Assembly (NCBI GenBank): GCA_045652125.1
Contig: JAZRTT010000025.1
Location: 1-64,000 of the forward strand
DNA: 64,000 nucleotides
Direction: 5' to 3'
DNA from: Avoscillospira sp045652125
GTDB lineage: Bacteria > Bacillota > Clostridia > Oscillospirales > Oscillospiraceae
How positions within the stretch are numbered: position 1 is the first letter of the stretch; every line of letters starts with the position of its first letter. Below are positions 7,111-14,914 of this stretch, in pieces. The notes below the pieces were generated by a model. That model worked only from the letters and a program-made list of their open reading frames with translations. It was not told where the DNA came from and made no database searches. Position numbers and translations under genes: made by a program.

Positions 7111-7310
7111 TTTGTTAGAATCAGACGAAAATCTTCACCGTCTTGTTCAGATTCGACGGAATAACCTTGATTTGTGGCAAAACGGGTTACGTTTTCCAGC
7201 GCGCAGCGGTTATCCACAAAGACTTCCAGTTTTTCGGGATGGTTTGCTTTTACTTCTTTTTGAACCATAACAACAGGCATGGGACAGGCGTACCCTCTTG
7301 CATCAACCAT
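7107..7310 (-). CDS. TusA-like sulfurtransferase
   Basis: A 67-residue TusA/SirA/YedF-type protein. The family signature with the sulfur-carrying cysteine is present (ARGYACPMPVVM, Cys9 in the CPxP motif), and the full betaalphabetaalphabeta length of the family is covered. It relays persulfide sulfur, or in YedF-type systems perhaps selenium, between partner proteins. Its start overlaps the end of yedE by 8 bases and its end overlaps DUF3343, so the three are translationally coupled. Unlike typical YedF it lacks the C-terminal DsrE-like domain. Confidence 0.85.
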   Translation of the reverse strand: MVDARGYACPMPVVMVQKEVKANHPEKLEVFVDNRCALENVTRFATNQGYSVESEQDGEDFRLILTK

Positions 7311-8370
7311 TTTGCTTCTCCTTCTTCGCTAAGTTGGTGACCGAGATCAGCGCAACGACTACCAGTCCGATTATAACAGCGACCTGACCGCGGAAGGTAG
7401 GACCGTCTGCAGAGGAAGCCAGACCAAAGTTGTGGCAGACAGCGGCACCGACGATCATACCAAGGACAGCCATGGCAGAATCGGAACTTCCCTCACCTGT
7501 GAGAATCAACTGCCGCAGAGGGCAGCCGCCCAACAGGATAGAGCCCCACCCGACTAAAACCATGCCAAGGAAATTCCAAACACCGTCGGTGTGTGCGATG
7601 GGCTGTCCGACAAATGTTGGGTTAAAGGTTTTCAAAAGCAAATTACCTGCAAGAACAGTTACAAAAATGGCAGCAAAACCGATAATTAGATTAAAGTCCT
7701 TGAACATGACTACATCGCGAATACCGCCTGCCATGCAAAGACGGCTTCTCTGGCAAAGGGCACCTACAATACCGCCGCACAGCAAAGCGACGATCCAGGG
7801 AGCAGCCTTAGAGCCGGGTCCTTCGGCACTCCATTTAAACAAACCGGGAACAGTCAAGGCCAGCACAAACAGCGCAGCCAACACCAACGGCAGCAGCCAG
7901 CCTTCCAATTTCACCTGATTGTATGCTCGTTTCAGACTGAACCCTTTTTTCAAACAGACGACGCCAACAAGAATACCAACAATGAACCCAAGCAAAGCGA
8001 TCAAGGCATTGAGATCGCCACCGCCAAGACGAATCACCATACGCAGGGGGCAGCCGAGGAACATCAAGGCACCAATCATTACAAAGGCACCCAGAATAAA
8101 ACGCGTCAAAGGTGCACTCCCGCCCTTGGCCTTAAACTCTTTTGCAAATACAGCCATAATCAGTGCACCGAGAATAAGGCCTACGATCTCGGGCCGGAAG
8201 TATTGCACAACGCCTGCACTGTGGAAGCCCATAGCACCGGCAATATCACGCAAAAAGCATGCAATACAGAAGCCCATATTACCGGGATTTCCCATAAATG
8301 ACAGCAGAACGGCGGCTGCACCAATGACAACACCGCTGACGATGACCCATGGATTGATTTTCTTGACCAT
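7303..8370 (-). CDS. yedE: YedE/YeeE-family membrane transporter (selenium/sulfur)
   Basis: A 355-residue integral membrane protein with about 9-10 hydrophobic segments in two halves, each with a GCPLR loop (LGCPLRMVIRLGGGD and GGCPLRQLILTGEG). Further conserved cysteines are in GFCIACFLRD and CQRSRLCMAGG. These are hallmarks of the YeeE/YedE family, which takes up thiosulfate or related sulfur species. The subgroup next to TusA/DUF3343 has been linked to selenium metabolism. It is the first gene of the leftward operon, with AAGGAGG 8 bases before the ATG. The substrate cannot be read from sequence. Confidence 0.85.
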   Translation of the reverse strand: MVKKINPWVIVSGVVIGAAAVLLSFMGNPGNMGFCIACFLRDIAGAMGFHSAGVVQYFRPEIVGLILGALIMAVFAKEFKAKGGSAPLTRFILGAFVMIGALMFLGCPLRMVIRLGGGDLNALIALLGFIVGILVGVVCLKKGFSLKRAYNQVKLEGWLLPLVLAALFVLALTVPGLFKWSAEGPGSKAAPWIVALLCGGIVGALCQRSRLCMAGGIRDVVMFKDFNLIIGFAAIFVTVLAGNLLLKTFNPTFVGQPIAHTDGVWNFLGMVLVGWGSILLGGCPLRQLILTGEGSSDSAMAVLGMIVGAAVCHNFGLASSADGPTFRGQVAVIIGLVVVALISVTNLAKKEKQNG

Positions 8371-8411
8371 TTTTATTCCTCCTTATCTATCTGGTGAATC
8401 ATGCCAACCTC

Positions 8412-8440
8412 ATTATATCGTTATTCTCTAAAAAAGTAAA
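8412..8440 (-). promoter_or_regulatory. yedE operon promoter
   Basis: On the minus strand, TTTACT (8435-8440), a 17-base spacer and a perfect TATAAT (8412-8417). It is back-to-back with the desulfurase promoter. Confidence 0.65.
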
Positions 8441-8447
8441 CGGGTAA

Positions 8448-8476
8448 TTGACTTTTTTTTAATCATAGCTGATAAT
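8448..8476 (+). promoter_or_regulatory. Cysteine desulfurase promoter
   Basis: TTGACT (8448-8453), a 17-base spacer and GATAAT (8471-8476). The divergent promoters share under 40 bases, so one regulator could control both units. Confidence 0.6.
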
Positions 8477-8501
8477 AAAGGCTATGAAGGGAGTGGCTGG
8501 A

Positions 8502-9641
8502 ATGATATATCTTGACCACGCAGCAACCTCATTTCCTAAGCCGCCGCAGGTGGCTGCACGTATGCAGGAATATATTTGCCGGGTCGGTGCCACAATCAAT
8601 CGGTCGGTTTATGGTCCTGCACAGGAAGCGGGTTTGGTAATGCTGCAGCTTAGAGAGCGGCTTTGCCGCTTATTGGGTTACAGCGGTCGTCCTACCCATG
8701 CGATCATCACTTCCGGATGCACCATGGGACTCAATATGGTCTTACAGGGGTGGCTTCGTCCCGGTGATCACTGCATTGTCAGTTCCATGGAACACAATGC
8801 AGTTATGCGGCCTTTGACGGCAATGGGTATTTCGTTTGACCGTATCCCTTGCGAACCGGACGGGTTTCTTGATCCCGATCGTATCATCCCTTTGATAAAG
8901 CCCAATACCAGGCTGCTGGTTGCCGTACATGGCTCCAATGTGTGCGGCAGCGTTCAGGATGCGAAAGCGATCGGGGAAATTTGCAGCAGCTATGGAATTC
9001 CCTTTTTACTGGATGCTGCGCAGACTGCAGGACATCTGCCGATCAGCTTTGATCACTTTGGCTGCAGTGCCATGGCATTCCCTGCCCACAAGGGATTACT
9101 TGGTCCCAGCGGACTCGGCGGTCTTATTTTAACGCCTGAATTTGCAAAGGAACTGCGCCCTTTCATTACAGGAGGTACAGGTTCTGCTTCCCATACGGAG
9201 ATCCAACCGTCGTTTTTGCCGGATAAATTTGAATCAGGTACTCCAAATCTCCCGGGAATCTATGGGTGGGAAGCTGCACTGTCCTTTTTAGAGGAAAAGA
9301 CAGTGGAAGAAATTCGCTTTCATGATGAGAATATGATGGACCTTTTTTTAACCGGACTATCTGATATTTCCGGTGTGCGCCTGCTTGGTACTGATGACAT
9401 TTCCAGACGGGTCGGTGTTTTTGCCCTTGACTTCCCGGGGCAGGATAATGCTGCAGTTGGCGATCGGCTGGGGCGGGAATTTGGTATTTTAAGCCGCTGT
9501 GGTCTGCATTGTGCGCCGAATGCCCATAAGACCATTGGATCATGGCCTCAGGGTGTTGTGCGGCTCAGTACAGGCTGGTCAACCACGGAACAGGAACTCA
9601 ATCACGCATTGTATGCACTTCGGAAAATTACAGGTACATAA
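8502..9641 (+). CDS. Cysteine desulfurase family protein (element A)
   Basis: A PLP-dependent class V aminotransferase fold enzyme expected to remove S (or Se) from cysteine (or selenocysteine) and hold it on a cysteine. The start is placed at the ATG at 8502, 8 bases after AAGGGAG, giving 379 residues and the family opening MIYLDHAATSFPKPP. The PLP lysine is in FPAHKGLLGPSG, the cofactor aspartate in LLDAAQTAG, and the mobile catalytic cysteine loop reads SRCGLHCAP. It is divergent from yedE-tusA-DUF3343 and probably supplies persulfide or selenide to them. A paralogue at 55-56 kb, also beside a DUF3343 gene, is the likely chromosomal counterpart. Confidence 0.88.
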   Translation: MIYLDHAATSFPKPPQVAARMQEYICRVGATINRSVYGPAQEAGLVMLQLRERLCRLLGYSGRPTHAIITSGCTMGLNMVLQGWLRPGDHCIVSSMEHNAVMRPLTAMGISFDRIPCEPDGFLDPDRIIPLIKPNTRLLVAVHGSNVCGSVQDAKAIGEICSSYGIPFLLDAAQTAGHLPISFDHFGCSAMAFPAHKGLLGPSGLGGLILTPEFAKELRPFITGGTGSASHTEIQPSFLPDKFESGTPNLPGIYGWEAALSFLEEKTVEEIRFHDENMMDLFLTGLSDISGVRLLGTDDISRRVGVFALDFPGQDNAAVGDRLGREFGILSRCGLHCAPNAHKTIGSWPQGVVRLSTGWSTTEQELNHALYALRKITGT

Positions 9642-9671
9642 AAAAGAACAGGCTTATGCCTGTTCTTTTTT
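9640..9671. terminator. Bidirectional terminator (desulfurase / recombinase A)
   Basis: A 14-bp perfect stem (9640-9653/9658-9671) with a TTAT loop and A/T tracts on both sides, between convergent genes. The recombinase stop codon lies in the right arm. Confidence 0.9.
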
Positions 9672-11127
9672 ACAGGAAAGAAAAGCACCAAGGCTGTCTT
9701 ATGGAATCAATCCAAAGCTCCAGGTGTTTATCCGAAAACATGGTTATTTTTGAAAGAATGGTTCGGATAAACACATCACTTTCGATCTCCCCTTTCAAGA
9801 TTTTCAGTACCGATTTTTCAAGATCTACCTTTGAAAAAGAGATATCTGCTGCCGGCAAAGAAAGCAAGTTTATTTTTGCCTGGTATCTAAGATAGGTTTG
9901 CGACAACTCTGCCTTTGAAATCTGTCCGGTACAGCTCAGCTCCAATACCTTATCCATTTTCTGTATAATTCTTTCCCGCTCCTCTTGCTGCCTTCTCTGC
10001 GATACTTCCCTTCCCCGGGTAATCGCTTCAAATACCAAGTCGGCGATATCCTTCGCCATGGACGATTTGTCTGTGATCATAGATTGTACTACAGTATAAA
10101 ATGTCTCTTTTGCCAGGGAATCTCGCAATGATTTTCCTATTTTACAGGTACCGCTGCCGCTGCAGCACCATCGGCGGCAGATACTGCCGTCTTTTCTCTT
10201 TTTTATTTTTGAAACAAAGGTTCTTCCGCATTGTCCGCAATGGATCTTTCCGGAAAGACTGTATCGCATCGTACAGCTCTCTCCTTTTTCGGATTGTCGG
10301 CGTCTGTTTTTAATTTCATCTTGCGCCTTATTCCACAGGGTGCGGGAAACAATGGGCAAATGATGATCTCTCAGAATAATGATTGGCTCCTGACCTTGAT
10401 TGATCTTTTTTTCATGCGTCAAATAATTGGGCGTGTAGGTTTTTTTCTGCACCAAATCTCCAACATATTTTTCGTTTTTTAGGATACGCAGAACCCGATT
10501 TGGTGTCCAACTGCTGCCGGTCGCCTTTTCCAGCTCTCTTGCAATGACTGCACTGTTCTTTTTTTCCAGTGCATATTTTCGGAAAATCAACCGAACAATT
10601 TCTGCACCTTTTGGCTCTATGGATATTTTACCGCCTGTTACATCATATCCGATCAAAGAATGTCCGAACACCACGCCGCGTTCCATTTGTCGTGTTTGCC
10701 CCCATTTTACCCGTTGAGAGGTCCTGCGGCTTTCCTCTTGCGCTATGGAACCCAAAATGGAAAGCCGCAGTTCTGCATCCGGATCCGTGGTATCGATACC
10801 ATCCGCTGTAAAGATGACCCGAACCCCCAGCTCCCGCAGCTGCCGCGTAAAGGATATGGTATCGAGAATATTTCTGGCAAACCTGCTGACTTCCTTGGTA
10901 AGCAGCAATTGAAATTTTCCCCTTTGTGCATCCTCCAGCATCCGATTGAATTGTGTGCGTTTTTTTGTGGAAGTGCCGGTAATTCCTTCGTCTGCATAGA
11001 TTTCAAACAGTTCCCAATTTTCATGATTTTCGATATATTCCCGGAAATATGCCTTCTGCACCTTAAAAGAGTTCGCCTGATCTTCTTTTTCGGTGGATAC
11101 ACGGCAGTATGCGGCAACGGCTATCAT
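9670..11127 (-). CDS. Large serine recombinase of element A
   Basis: A 485-residue site-specific recombinase of the large serine family (SpoIVCA/SprA/phiC31 type). It has an N-terminal resolvase domain with the nucleophile S11 (AYCRVSTEKED) and catalytic arginines in EVSRFARN and QEESRRTSQR, a recombinase domain (about 160-260), a zinc ribbon (CGQC, then CCSGSGTC), and a coiled-coil segment near 370-400 that controls directionality. The C-terminus is complete. It starts with ATGA overlap after a 55-codon ORF and lies near the right end of the element. It most likely catalyses integration into, and excision from, cotJC. Confidence 0.93.
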   Translation of the reverse strand: MIAVAAYCRVSTEKEDQANSFKVQKAYFREYIENHENWELFEIYADEGITGTSTKKRTQFNRMLEDAQRGKFQLLLTKEVSRFARNILDTISFTRQLRELGVRVIFTADGIDTTDPDAELRLSILGSIAQEESRRTSQRVKWGQTRQMERGVVFGHSLIGYDVTGGKISIEPKGAEIVRLIFRKYALEKKNSAVIARELEKATGSSWTPNRVLRILKNEKYVGDLVQKKTYTPNYLTHEKKINQGQEPIIILRDHHLPIVSRTLWNKAQDEIKNRRRQSEKGESCTMRYSLSGKIHCGQCGRTFVSKIKKRKDGSICRRWCCSGSGTCKIGKSLRDSLAKETFYTVVQSMITDKSSMAKDIADLVFEAITRGREVSQRRQQEERERIIQKMDKVLELSCTGQISKAELSQTYLRYQAKINLLSLPAADISFSKVDLEKSVLKILKGEIESDVFIRTILSKITMFSDKHLELWIDSIRQPWCFSFL

Positions 11128-11291
11128 ACGATAGTTAACTGGTTCAAAGCGTATGAAAGAGAGGAATCATCCAGATATTGCAATTCGTGTAAAGCAAGAA
11201 GCAGTGCCCTTTTGACAGCAAGATGAAATGCTTGTTCTTCCTCCGGGATAAAGGATTTTGGAGGTTCGGTCAATACTAACTGATCTGCCAT
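11124..11291 (-). CDS. 55-residue protein upstream of recombinase A
   Basis: A small acidic-to-neutral protein beginning MADQLVLTEPPKSF, preceded by AAAGGAGG with 6-base spacing, and overlapping the recombinase start by ATGA. The amphipathic helix HLAVKRALLLALHELQYL fills its middle. No family is recognised. Its size and coupling to the recombinase make it a candidate recombination directionality factor (the SprB factor of B. subtilis SP-beta is similarly short), but no sequence likeness is claimed. It could also be a passive leader gene. Confidence 0.6.
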   Translation of the reverse strand: MADQLVLTEPPKSFIPEEEQAFHLAVKRALLLALHELQYLDDSSLSYALNQLTIV

Positions 11292-11351
11292 GGTCAGCCT
11301 CCTTTCAAAAGCATTTTATGAACCAAATGGCTCTGTTACCACCCTTTTGTA

Positions 11352-11357
11352 GGTACA
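11352..11357. repeat. attR of element A (core GGTACA)
   Basis: Right junction: the element side ends CTTTTGTA immediately before the core GG, and the cotJC frame resumes at GAA (11358). Confidence 0.85.
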
Positions 11358-11711
11358 GAAGAGCTGGGTCATTTGGAAATGGTTGGTTCTATTATTCATC
11401 AATTGACCAGAAAGCTGACAGATGCACAGATCGAAAACAGCAATTTTGCGCCATATTTTGTGGATCATAGCGCCGGCGTTTATCCAACTTCAGCATCCGG
11501 ATTCCCGTGGTCAGCGGCATCTATGCAGGTAAAGGGCGACCCGATGACCGATCTTTCCGAGGATTTGGCAGCAGAGCAAAAAGCCAGAACGACCTATGAT
11601 AACATTCTCCGCCTCAGCGATGATCCTGACGTTAATGATGTGATCAAATTCCTGCGGCAGCGGGAGGTTGTTCATTTCCAACGCTTCGGTGAAACAAAAC
11701 AATCAATATGA
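11352..11711 (+). CDS. cotJC: cotJC segment 2 (interrupted middle part)
   Basis: From the core the frame reads GTEELGHLEMVG and continues for 112 residues to HFQRFGE at 11693. It holds most of the Mn-catalase ligand helices (EELGHLEM, AAEQKAR, REVVHFQRF). At GGTGAA (11688-11693) host sequence stops again; the frame runs five more codons into element B and ends at 11711. It has no ribosome site and no real start. The first in-frame ATG is 11373, inside a conserved helix, so the piece is not an independent gene. It is expressed as CotJC only if both elements leave. Confidence 0.9.
   Translation, partial: GTEELGHLEMVGSIIHQLTRKLTDAQIENSNFAPYFVDHSAGVYPTSASGFPWSAASMQVKGDPMTDLSEDLAAEQKARTTYDNILRLSDDPDVNDVIKFLRQREVVHFQRFGETKQSI
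11688..11693. repeat. attL of element B (core GGTGAA)
   Basis: Left junction. The element side continues ACAAAACAATCA. Combined with the right end it gives TGATTGTT and AACAATCA arms flanking a 12-base centre that contains the core. Confidence 0.82.
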
Positions 11712-11807
11712 AATGACTGAAGCAGAGCTGCTGGCACCCCGCTTGAAAGTAAGGTCTTCGAGGTCTTGACCTATTCGGTAGCAAAGAGTATGAATTGTGG
11801 AAAAATC

Positions 11808-11836
11808 TTGAAATGTTTATATATTCGTGCTAGAAT
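11808..11836 (+). promoter_or_regulatory. V-ATPase operon promoter
   Basis: TTGAAA (11808-11813), a 17-base spacer and TAGAAT (11831-11836), about 150 bases before the first gene. No other gene is seen between 11712 and 11983. Confidence 0.55.
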
Positions 11837-11983
11837 ATTAAGATAATCTTAATTGTAACATATGTGTGATTGCATATCTGCTTTAGGGGCAATTGGAAAA
11901 AATATGAGTTATATAAAATTATTATCCGAAGCAAAGGCATAAACTAAGGAAAATAGTACAAAAAATATTAAGGAGAAAATGTT

Positions 11984-12592
11984 ATGGAGATTCAACTCGA
12001 AGAGCTTATTAACCAAATAAAAAAGGACGGCGTTGATGCAGCCGAAGCCGAGGCGGAGTCTATATTGAAAAATGCGAAAGCTGAGGCCGGAAAAATTGTG
12101 GCTCAGGCGCAGGCTGAGGCTGACAGGATTTTAGCGAATGCCCAAAATGAGAACGAGCGTATGGTTAAATCAAGCGAGGAAGCGATCCGTCAAGCAGGAA
12201 GAAATCTCTTACTGTCTTTTAGAGAAAGTGTGTCAAGAGAATTAAAGGCTATTTTGAATCAAAATGTTGCCAACGTATATTCCTCTGCAGGCTTGGCGCA
12301 GATTATCATAAACGTCATCGAGATTTGGGCAAATAAACCAGAAGCGGAAGATATCACCGTTATTTTGAATAGTGACAGTTTGAAGTCACTTGAGGAAATG
12401 TTGCTTGCTGGCATAAAAGAGAGAATGCTTTCCGGCGTAACACTTAGGGCAAACGATAACTTTGACGGCGGTTTCCGTATTTCGGTAAACGAAGGCGGTG
12501 CATATTATGACTACTCTGCCGAAACTGTGGTTGATATGCTTGCAAAATATTTAAGCCCCAAGCTTACCGAGCTTTTGAAAGAGGCACAATAA
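11984..12592 (+). CDS. atpE: V-type ATPase subunit E (peripheral stalk)
   Basis: A 202-residue stalk subunit. The first 100 residues are a long Ala/Glu-rich helix (AEAESILKNAKAEAGKIV, AQAQAEADRILANA) that would pair with the N-terminal part of subunit I/other stalk helices; the remainder is the globular domain that holds the catalytic head. It is the first gene of the operon, after AAGGAG, and the next gene follows 2 bases after its stop. The operon order E-DUF2764-A-B-D-I-K is the one found in spirochaetes, Chlamydiae and Bacteroidetes rather than the NtpIKECFABD order of enterococci. Confidence 0.85.
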   Translation: MEIQLEELINQIKKDGVDAAEAEAESILKNAKAEAGKIVAQAQAEADRILANAQNENERMVKSSEEAIRQAGRNLLLSFRESVSRELKAILNQNVANVYSSAGLAQIIINVIEIWANKPEAEDITVILNSDSLKSLEEMLLAGIKERMLSGVTLRANDNFDGGFRISVNEGGAYYDYSAETVVDMLAKYLSPKLTELLKEAQ

Positions 12593-12594
12593 TT

Positions 12595-13146
12595 ATGGCT
12601 GAGTATTATTTTATTTCACAGCTACCGTCGTTAGATGGTGTTGGCGAAAACGCTCCGATACCTATAACGGAAGAATATTTTTTAGATCTTTGCGGTCGTT
12701 TTTTGGATGAATTTGCATTGAGGGAAATAGAAAACTTTACCCTTGTGCCGCCCAAAAGTGCAGAAAATTCCAATTCTCCTTTGATAGCGGCTTGGAATGA
12801 GACCGAAAGAGCTTTGCGCCTTGCATTGGGCAAAGTACGCGCTGATAAATTGAATAAATCCTTTGATGCAGGAAGCAAAAACCTATCGCCGGAGCTTATT
12901 AAAGTCGCAAGCTCTGCGGTGGAAATTAAAAATCCTTTAGAAGCCGAAAAATTTCTTTTGCACCAAAGATTAAACCATTTGGAAATGCTCAGACCAACAG
13001 AAGTATTCTCAAAGGAGTACATTTTTTATTATGCTGTTAAGCTAAAACTCCTTTTGCGAATGAAGCAGTTCGATACAGAGCTTGGCAAGGCAAAATATAA
13101 AGATATTTATGATTCTATTTTTAATGGAGATAAGATGGGGGCTTAA
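12595..13146 (+). CDS. DUF2764 protein, V-ATPase operon component
   Basis: A 183-residue soluble, mostly helical protein beginning MAEYYFISQLPSLDG. This opening and the position between subunits E and A mark the DUF2764 family, found almost only in bacterial V-ATPase operons of the E-A-B-D-I-K type. It probably stands in for subunit C, the adaptor between stalk and rotor, which is otherwise missing here; that equivalence is inference from position and helical make-up. Both intergenic gaps are 2 bases. Confidence 0.78.
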   Translation: MAEYYFISQLPSLDGVGENAPIPITEEYFLDLCGRFLDEFALREIENFTLVPPKSAENSNSPLIAAWNETERALRLALGKVRADKLNKSFDAGSKNLSPELIKVASSAVEIKNPLEAEKFLLHQRLNHLEMLRPTEVFSKEYIFYYAVKLKLLLRMKQFDTELGKAKYKDIYDSIFNGDKMGA

Positions 13147-13148
13147 CT

Positions 13149-14912
13149 ATGGTCGAAAGCACAGGAAAGGTTATTAGCATTAACGGAAACTTGTTGTCTG
13201 TAGAGTTTAACGGCAATGTTTCCATGAATGAAATATGCTATGTCAAGATAGATGACACTACCCTTAAAAGCGAGGTTATTCGTATAAGGGGCAATGTTGC
13301 CCAAATTCAGATTTATGAAATGACAGGCGGCATTAAGTGCGGTGACGTGGTTGAGTTTACCGGTGAGATGCTATCGGTCGAATTAGGCCCAGGTTTACTT
13401 GGTCAAATATATGATGGTCTTCAAAATCCGCTGCCGGATTTAGCCGAAAGAGCAGGTTGGTTTTTAGAGCGCGGTAATTATGCCGATGCTTTAAAGAACA
13501 ATAGAAAATGGGAGTTTACACCCACGGCCAAGGTTGGAGACACTTTGTGTGCCGGACAATATATCGGCACTGTTCCCGAGGGCCCTTTTACCCATAAAAT
13601 ATTTATACCCTTTTATTTGCATGGAAGATATACGGTTAAATCCATAGCAGAAAACGGTGAATACACCATAAGAGATACGGTGGCTGTTATAACCGATGAG
13701 CGCGGACGGGATATAGATGTTACTATGTCCTTCAAGTGGCCTGTTAAGCGTGCTATAAAATGCTATAGCGAAAGATTGGCACCTGTAGAAACAATGGAAA
13801 CCAAGGTGCGCCTGGTTGATTCCTTTTTTCCGGTTGCAAAGGGTGGAACCTATTGCACACCGGGACCTTTTGGGGCAGGAAAAACCGTTTTGCAGCATAC
13901 AACCTCAAAATATGCCGATGTTGATATCGTGATCCTTGCTGCCTGTGGTGAACGTGCAGGTGAGGTAGTTGAAACTCTAACTGAATTCCCCGAACTGACT
14001 GACCCCAAAACCGGCCGTTCCCTTATGGAAAGGACGATTATTATTTGTAACACCTCTTCCATGCCGGTTGCTTCTCGTGAAGCATCTGTTTATACCTCGG
14101 TTACTCTTGCCGAGTATTACAGGCAAATGGGGCTTGATGTTCTTCTTCTTGCCGATTCAACATCTCGTTGGGCGCAGGCACTCAGAGAAATGTCCGGACG
14201 GCTTGAAGAAATTCCCGGTGAGGAGGCCTTCCCTGCGTATCTGGAATCATACATTGCAGCCTTTTATGAAAGAGCCGGATATGTTTGTCTGCCGGATGGA
14301 AGCAAAGGCTCGGTTACAATCGGTGGAACGGTTTCGCCTGCAGGCGGTAACTTTGAAGAGCCTGTAACACAAGCGACGTTAAAAGTGGTAGGAGCTTTTC
14401 ACGGACTCTCCCGGGAGCGCTCGGATGCAAGAAAATATCCGGCAATCGATCCGTTGATTTCATGGTCAAAATATCCAAGCGTTATTGATTGCGCAAAGTC
14501 TGACTACTGCAAAAATTTCCTTCATCACGGAAGCGACATTGCTTCTATGATGAAGGTGATCGGTGAAGAAGGAACAACACTTGCCGATTATATAATCTAT
14601 TTGAAATCGGAAATGCTTGACGCTGTGTATTTGCAGCAAAACTCGTTCGATCCTGTTGATGCAAACTGCGGCACGCCACGTCAACGCTACGTTACCGATA
14701 AGCTTATCTATATTTTAGGAAGCGATTATTCACTTGGCAGCAAGGACGATTCCCGTGTGTTTTTCAACCGTATGCGTCAAAGATTTATCAACTGGAATTA
14801 TACCGAGTTTGAAAGCGATGCCTTCAAAAATGCCGAAAATGAAATTGATGCGCTGTACAAGGAGAAAAACGGAGTTTTAAACAAAGAGGCAGAGCGCTTG
14901 CTGAATGCTTAA
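13149..14912 (+). CDS. atpA: V-type ATPase catalytic subunit A
   Basis: The 587-residue ATP-hydrolysing subunit. It shows the N-terminal beta-barrel (1-70), the V-type-specific non-homologous insert (about 115-190), Walker A GPFGAGKTVL (about 236-245), the catalytic Glu region ACGERAGEV, Walker B DVLLLADSTSRWAQAL, and the C-terminal helical domain. Its length matches A subunits (about 580-600). It forms the A3B3 head with subunit B. No truncation or frameshift is seen. Confidence 0.96.
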   Translation: MVESTGKVISINGNLLSVEFNGNVSMNEICYVKIDDTTLKSEVIRIRGNVAQIQIYEMTGGIKCGDVVEFTGEMLSVELGPGLLGQIYDGLQNPLPDLAERAGWFLERGNYADALKNNRKWEFTPTAKVGDTLCAGQYIGTVPEGPFTHKIFIPFYLHGRYTVKSIAENGEYTIRDTVAVITDERGRDIDVTMSFKWPVKRAIKCYSERLAPVETMETKVRLVDSFFPVAKGGTYCTPGPFGAGKTVLQHTTSKYADVDIVILAACGERAGEVVETLTEFPELTDPKTGRSLMERTIIICNTSSMPVASREASVYTSVTLAEYYRQMGLDVLLLADSTSRWAQALREMSGRLEEIPGEEAFPAYLESYIAAFYERAGYVCLPDGSKGSVTIGGTVSPAGGNFEEPVTQATLKVVGAFHGLSRERSDARKYPAIDPLISWSKYPSVIDCAKSDYCKNFLHHGSDIASMMKVIGEEGTTLADYIIYLKSEMLDAVYLQQNSFDPVDANCGTPRQRYVTDKLIYILGSDYSLGSKDDSRVFFNRMRQRFINWNYTEFESDAFKNAENEIDALYKEKNGVLNKEAERLLNA

Positions 14913-14914
14913 GG

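Larger units (their letters stand above)
6806..11351. mobile_element. Intervening element A in cotJC (4,546 bp, serine-recombinase type)
   Basis: Bounded by direct repeats of GGTACA (6806-6811 and 11352-11357). Removing one repeat plus the intervening DNA rejoins GAT ATC GGT ACA with GAA GAG CTG, giving DIGTEELGHLEM in frame, a conserved CotJC segment. Gene content, left to right: DUF3343, tusA-like, yedE (leftward operon), cysteine desulfurase (rightward), a large serine recombinase and a 55-codon ORF (leftward). It resembles the skin-type elements known to interrupt sporulation genes, but its cargo is a sulfur/selenium module. Excision during sporulation is inference. Confidence 0.88.

Noticed and set aside
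11373..11711. Treating the 112-codon frame as an independent protein
   Set aside because: It begins in the middle of a conserved CotJC helix, has no ribosome site, and is continuous with segment 1 when the GGTACA repeats are joined.
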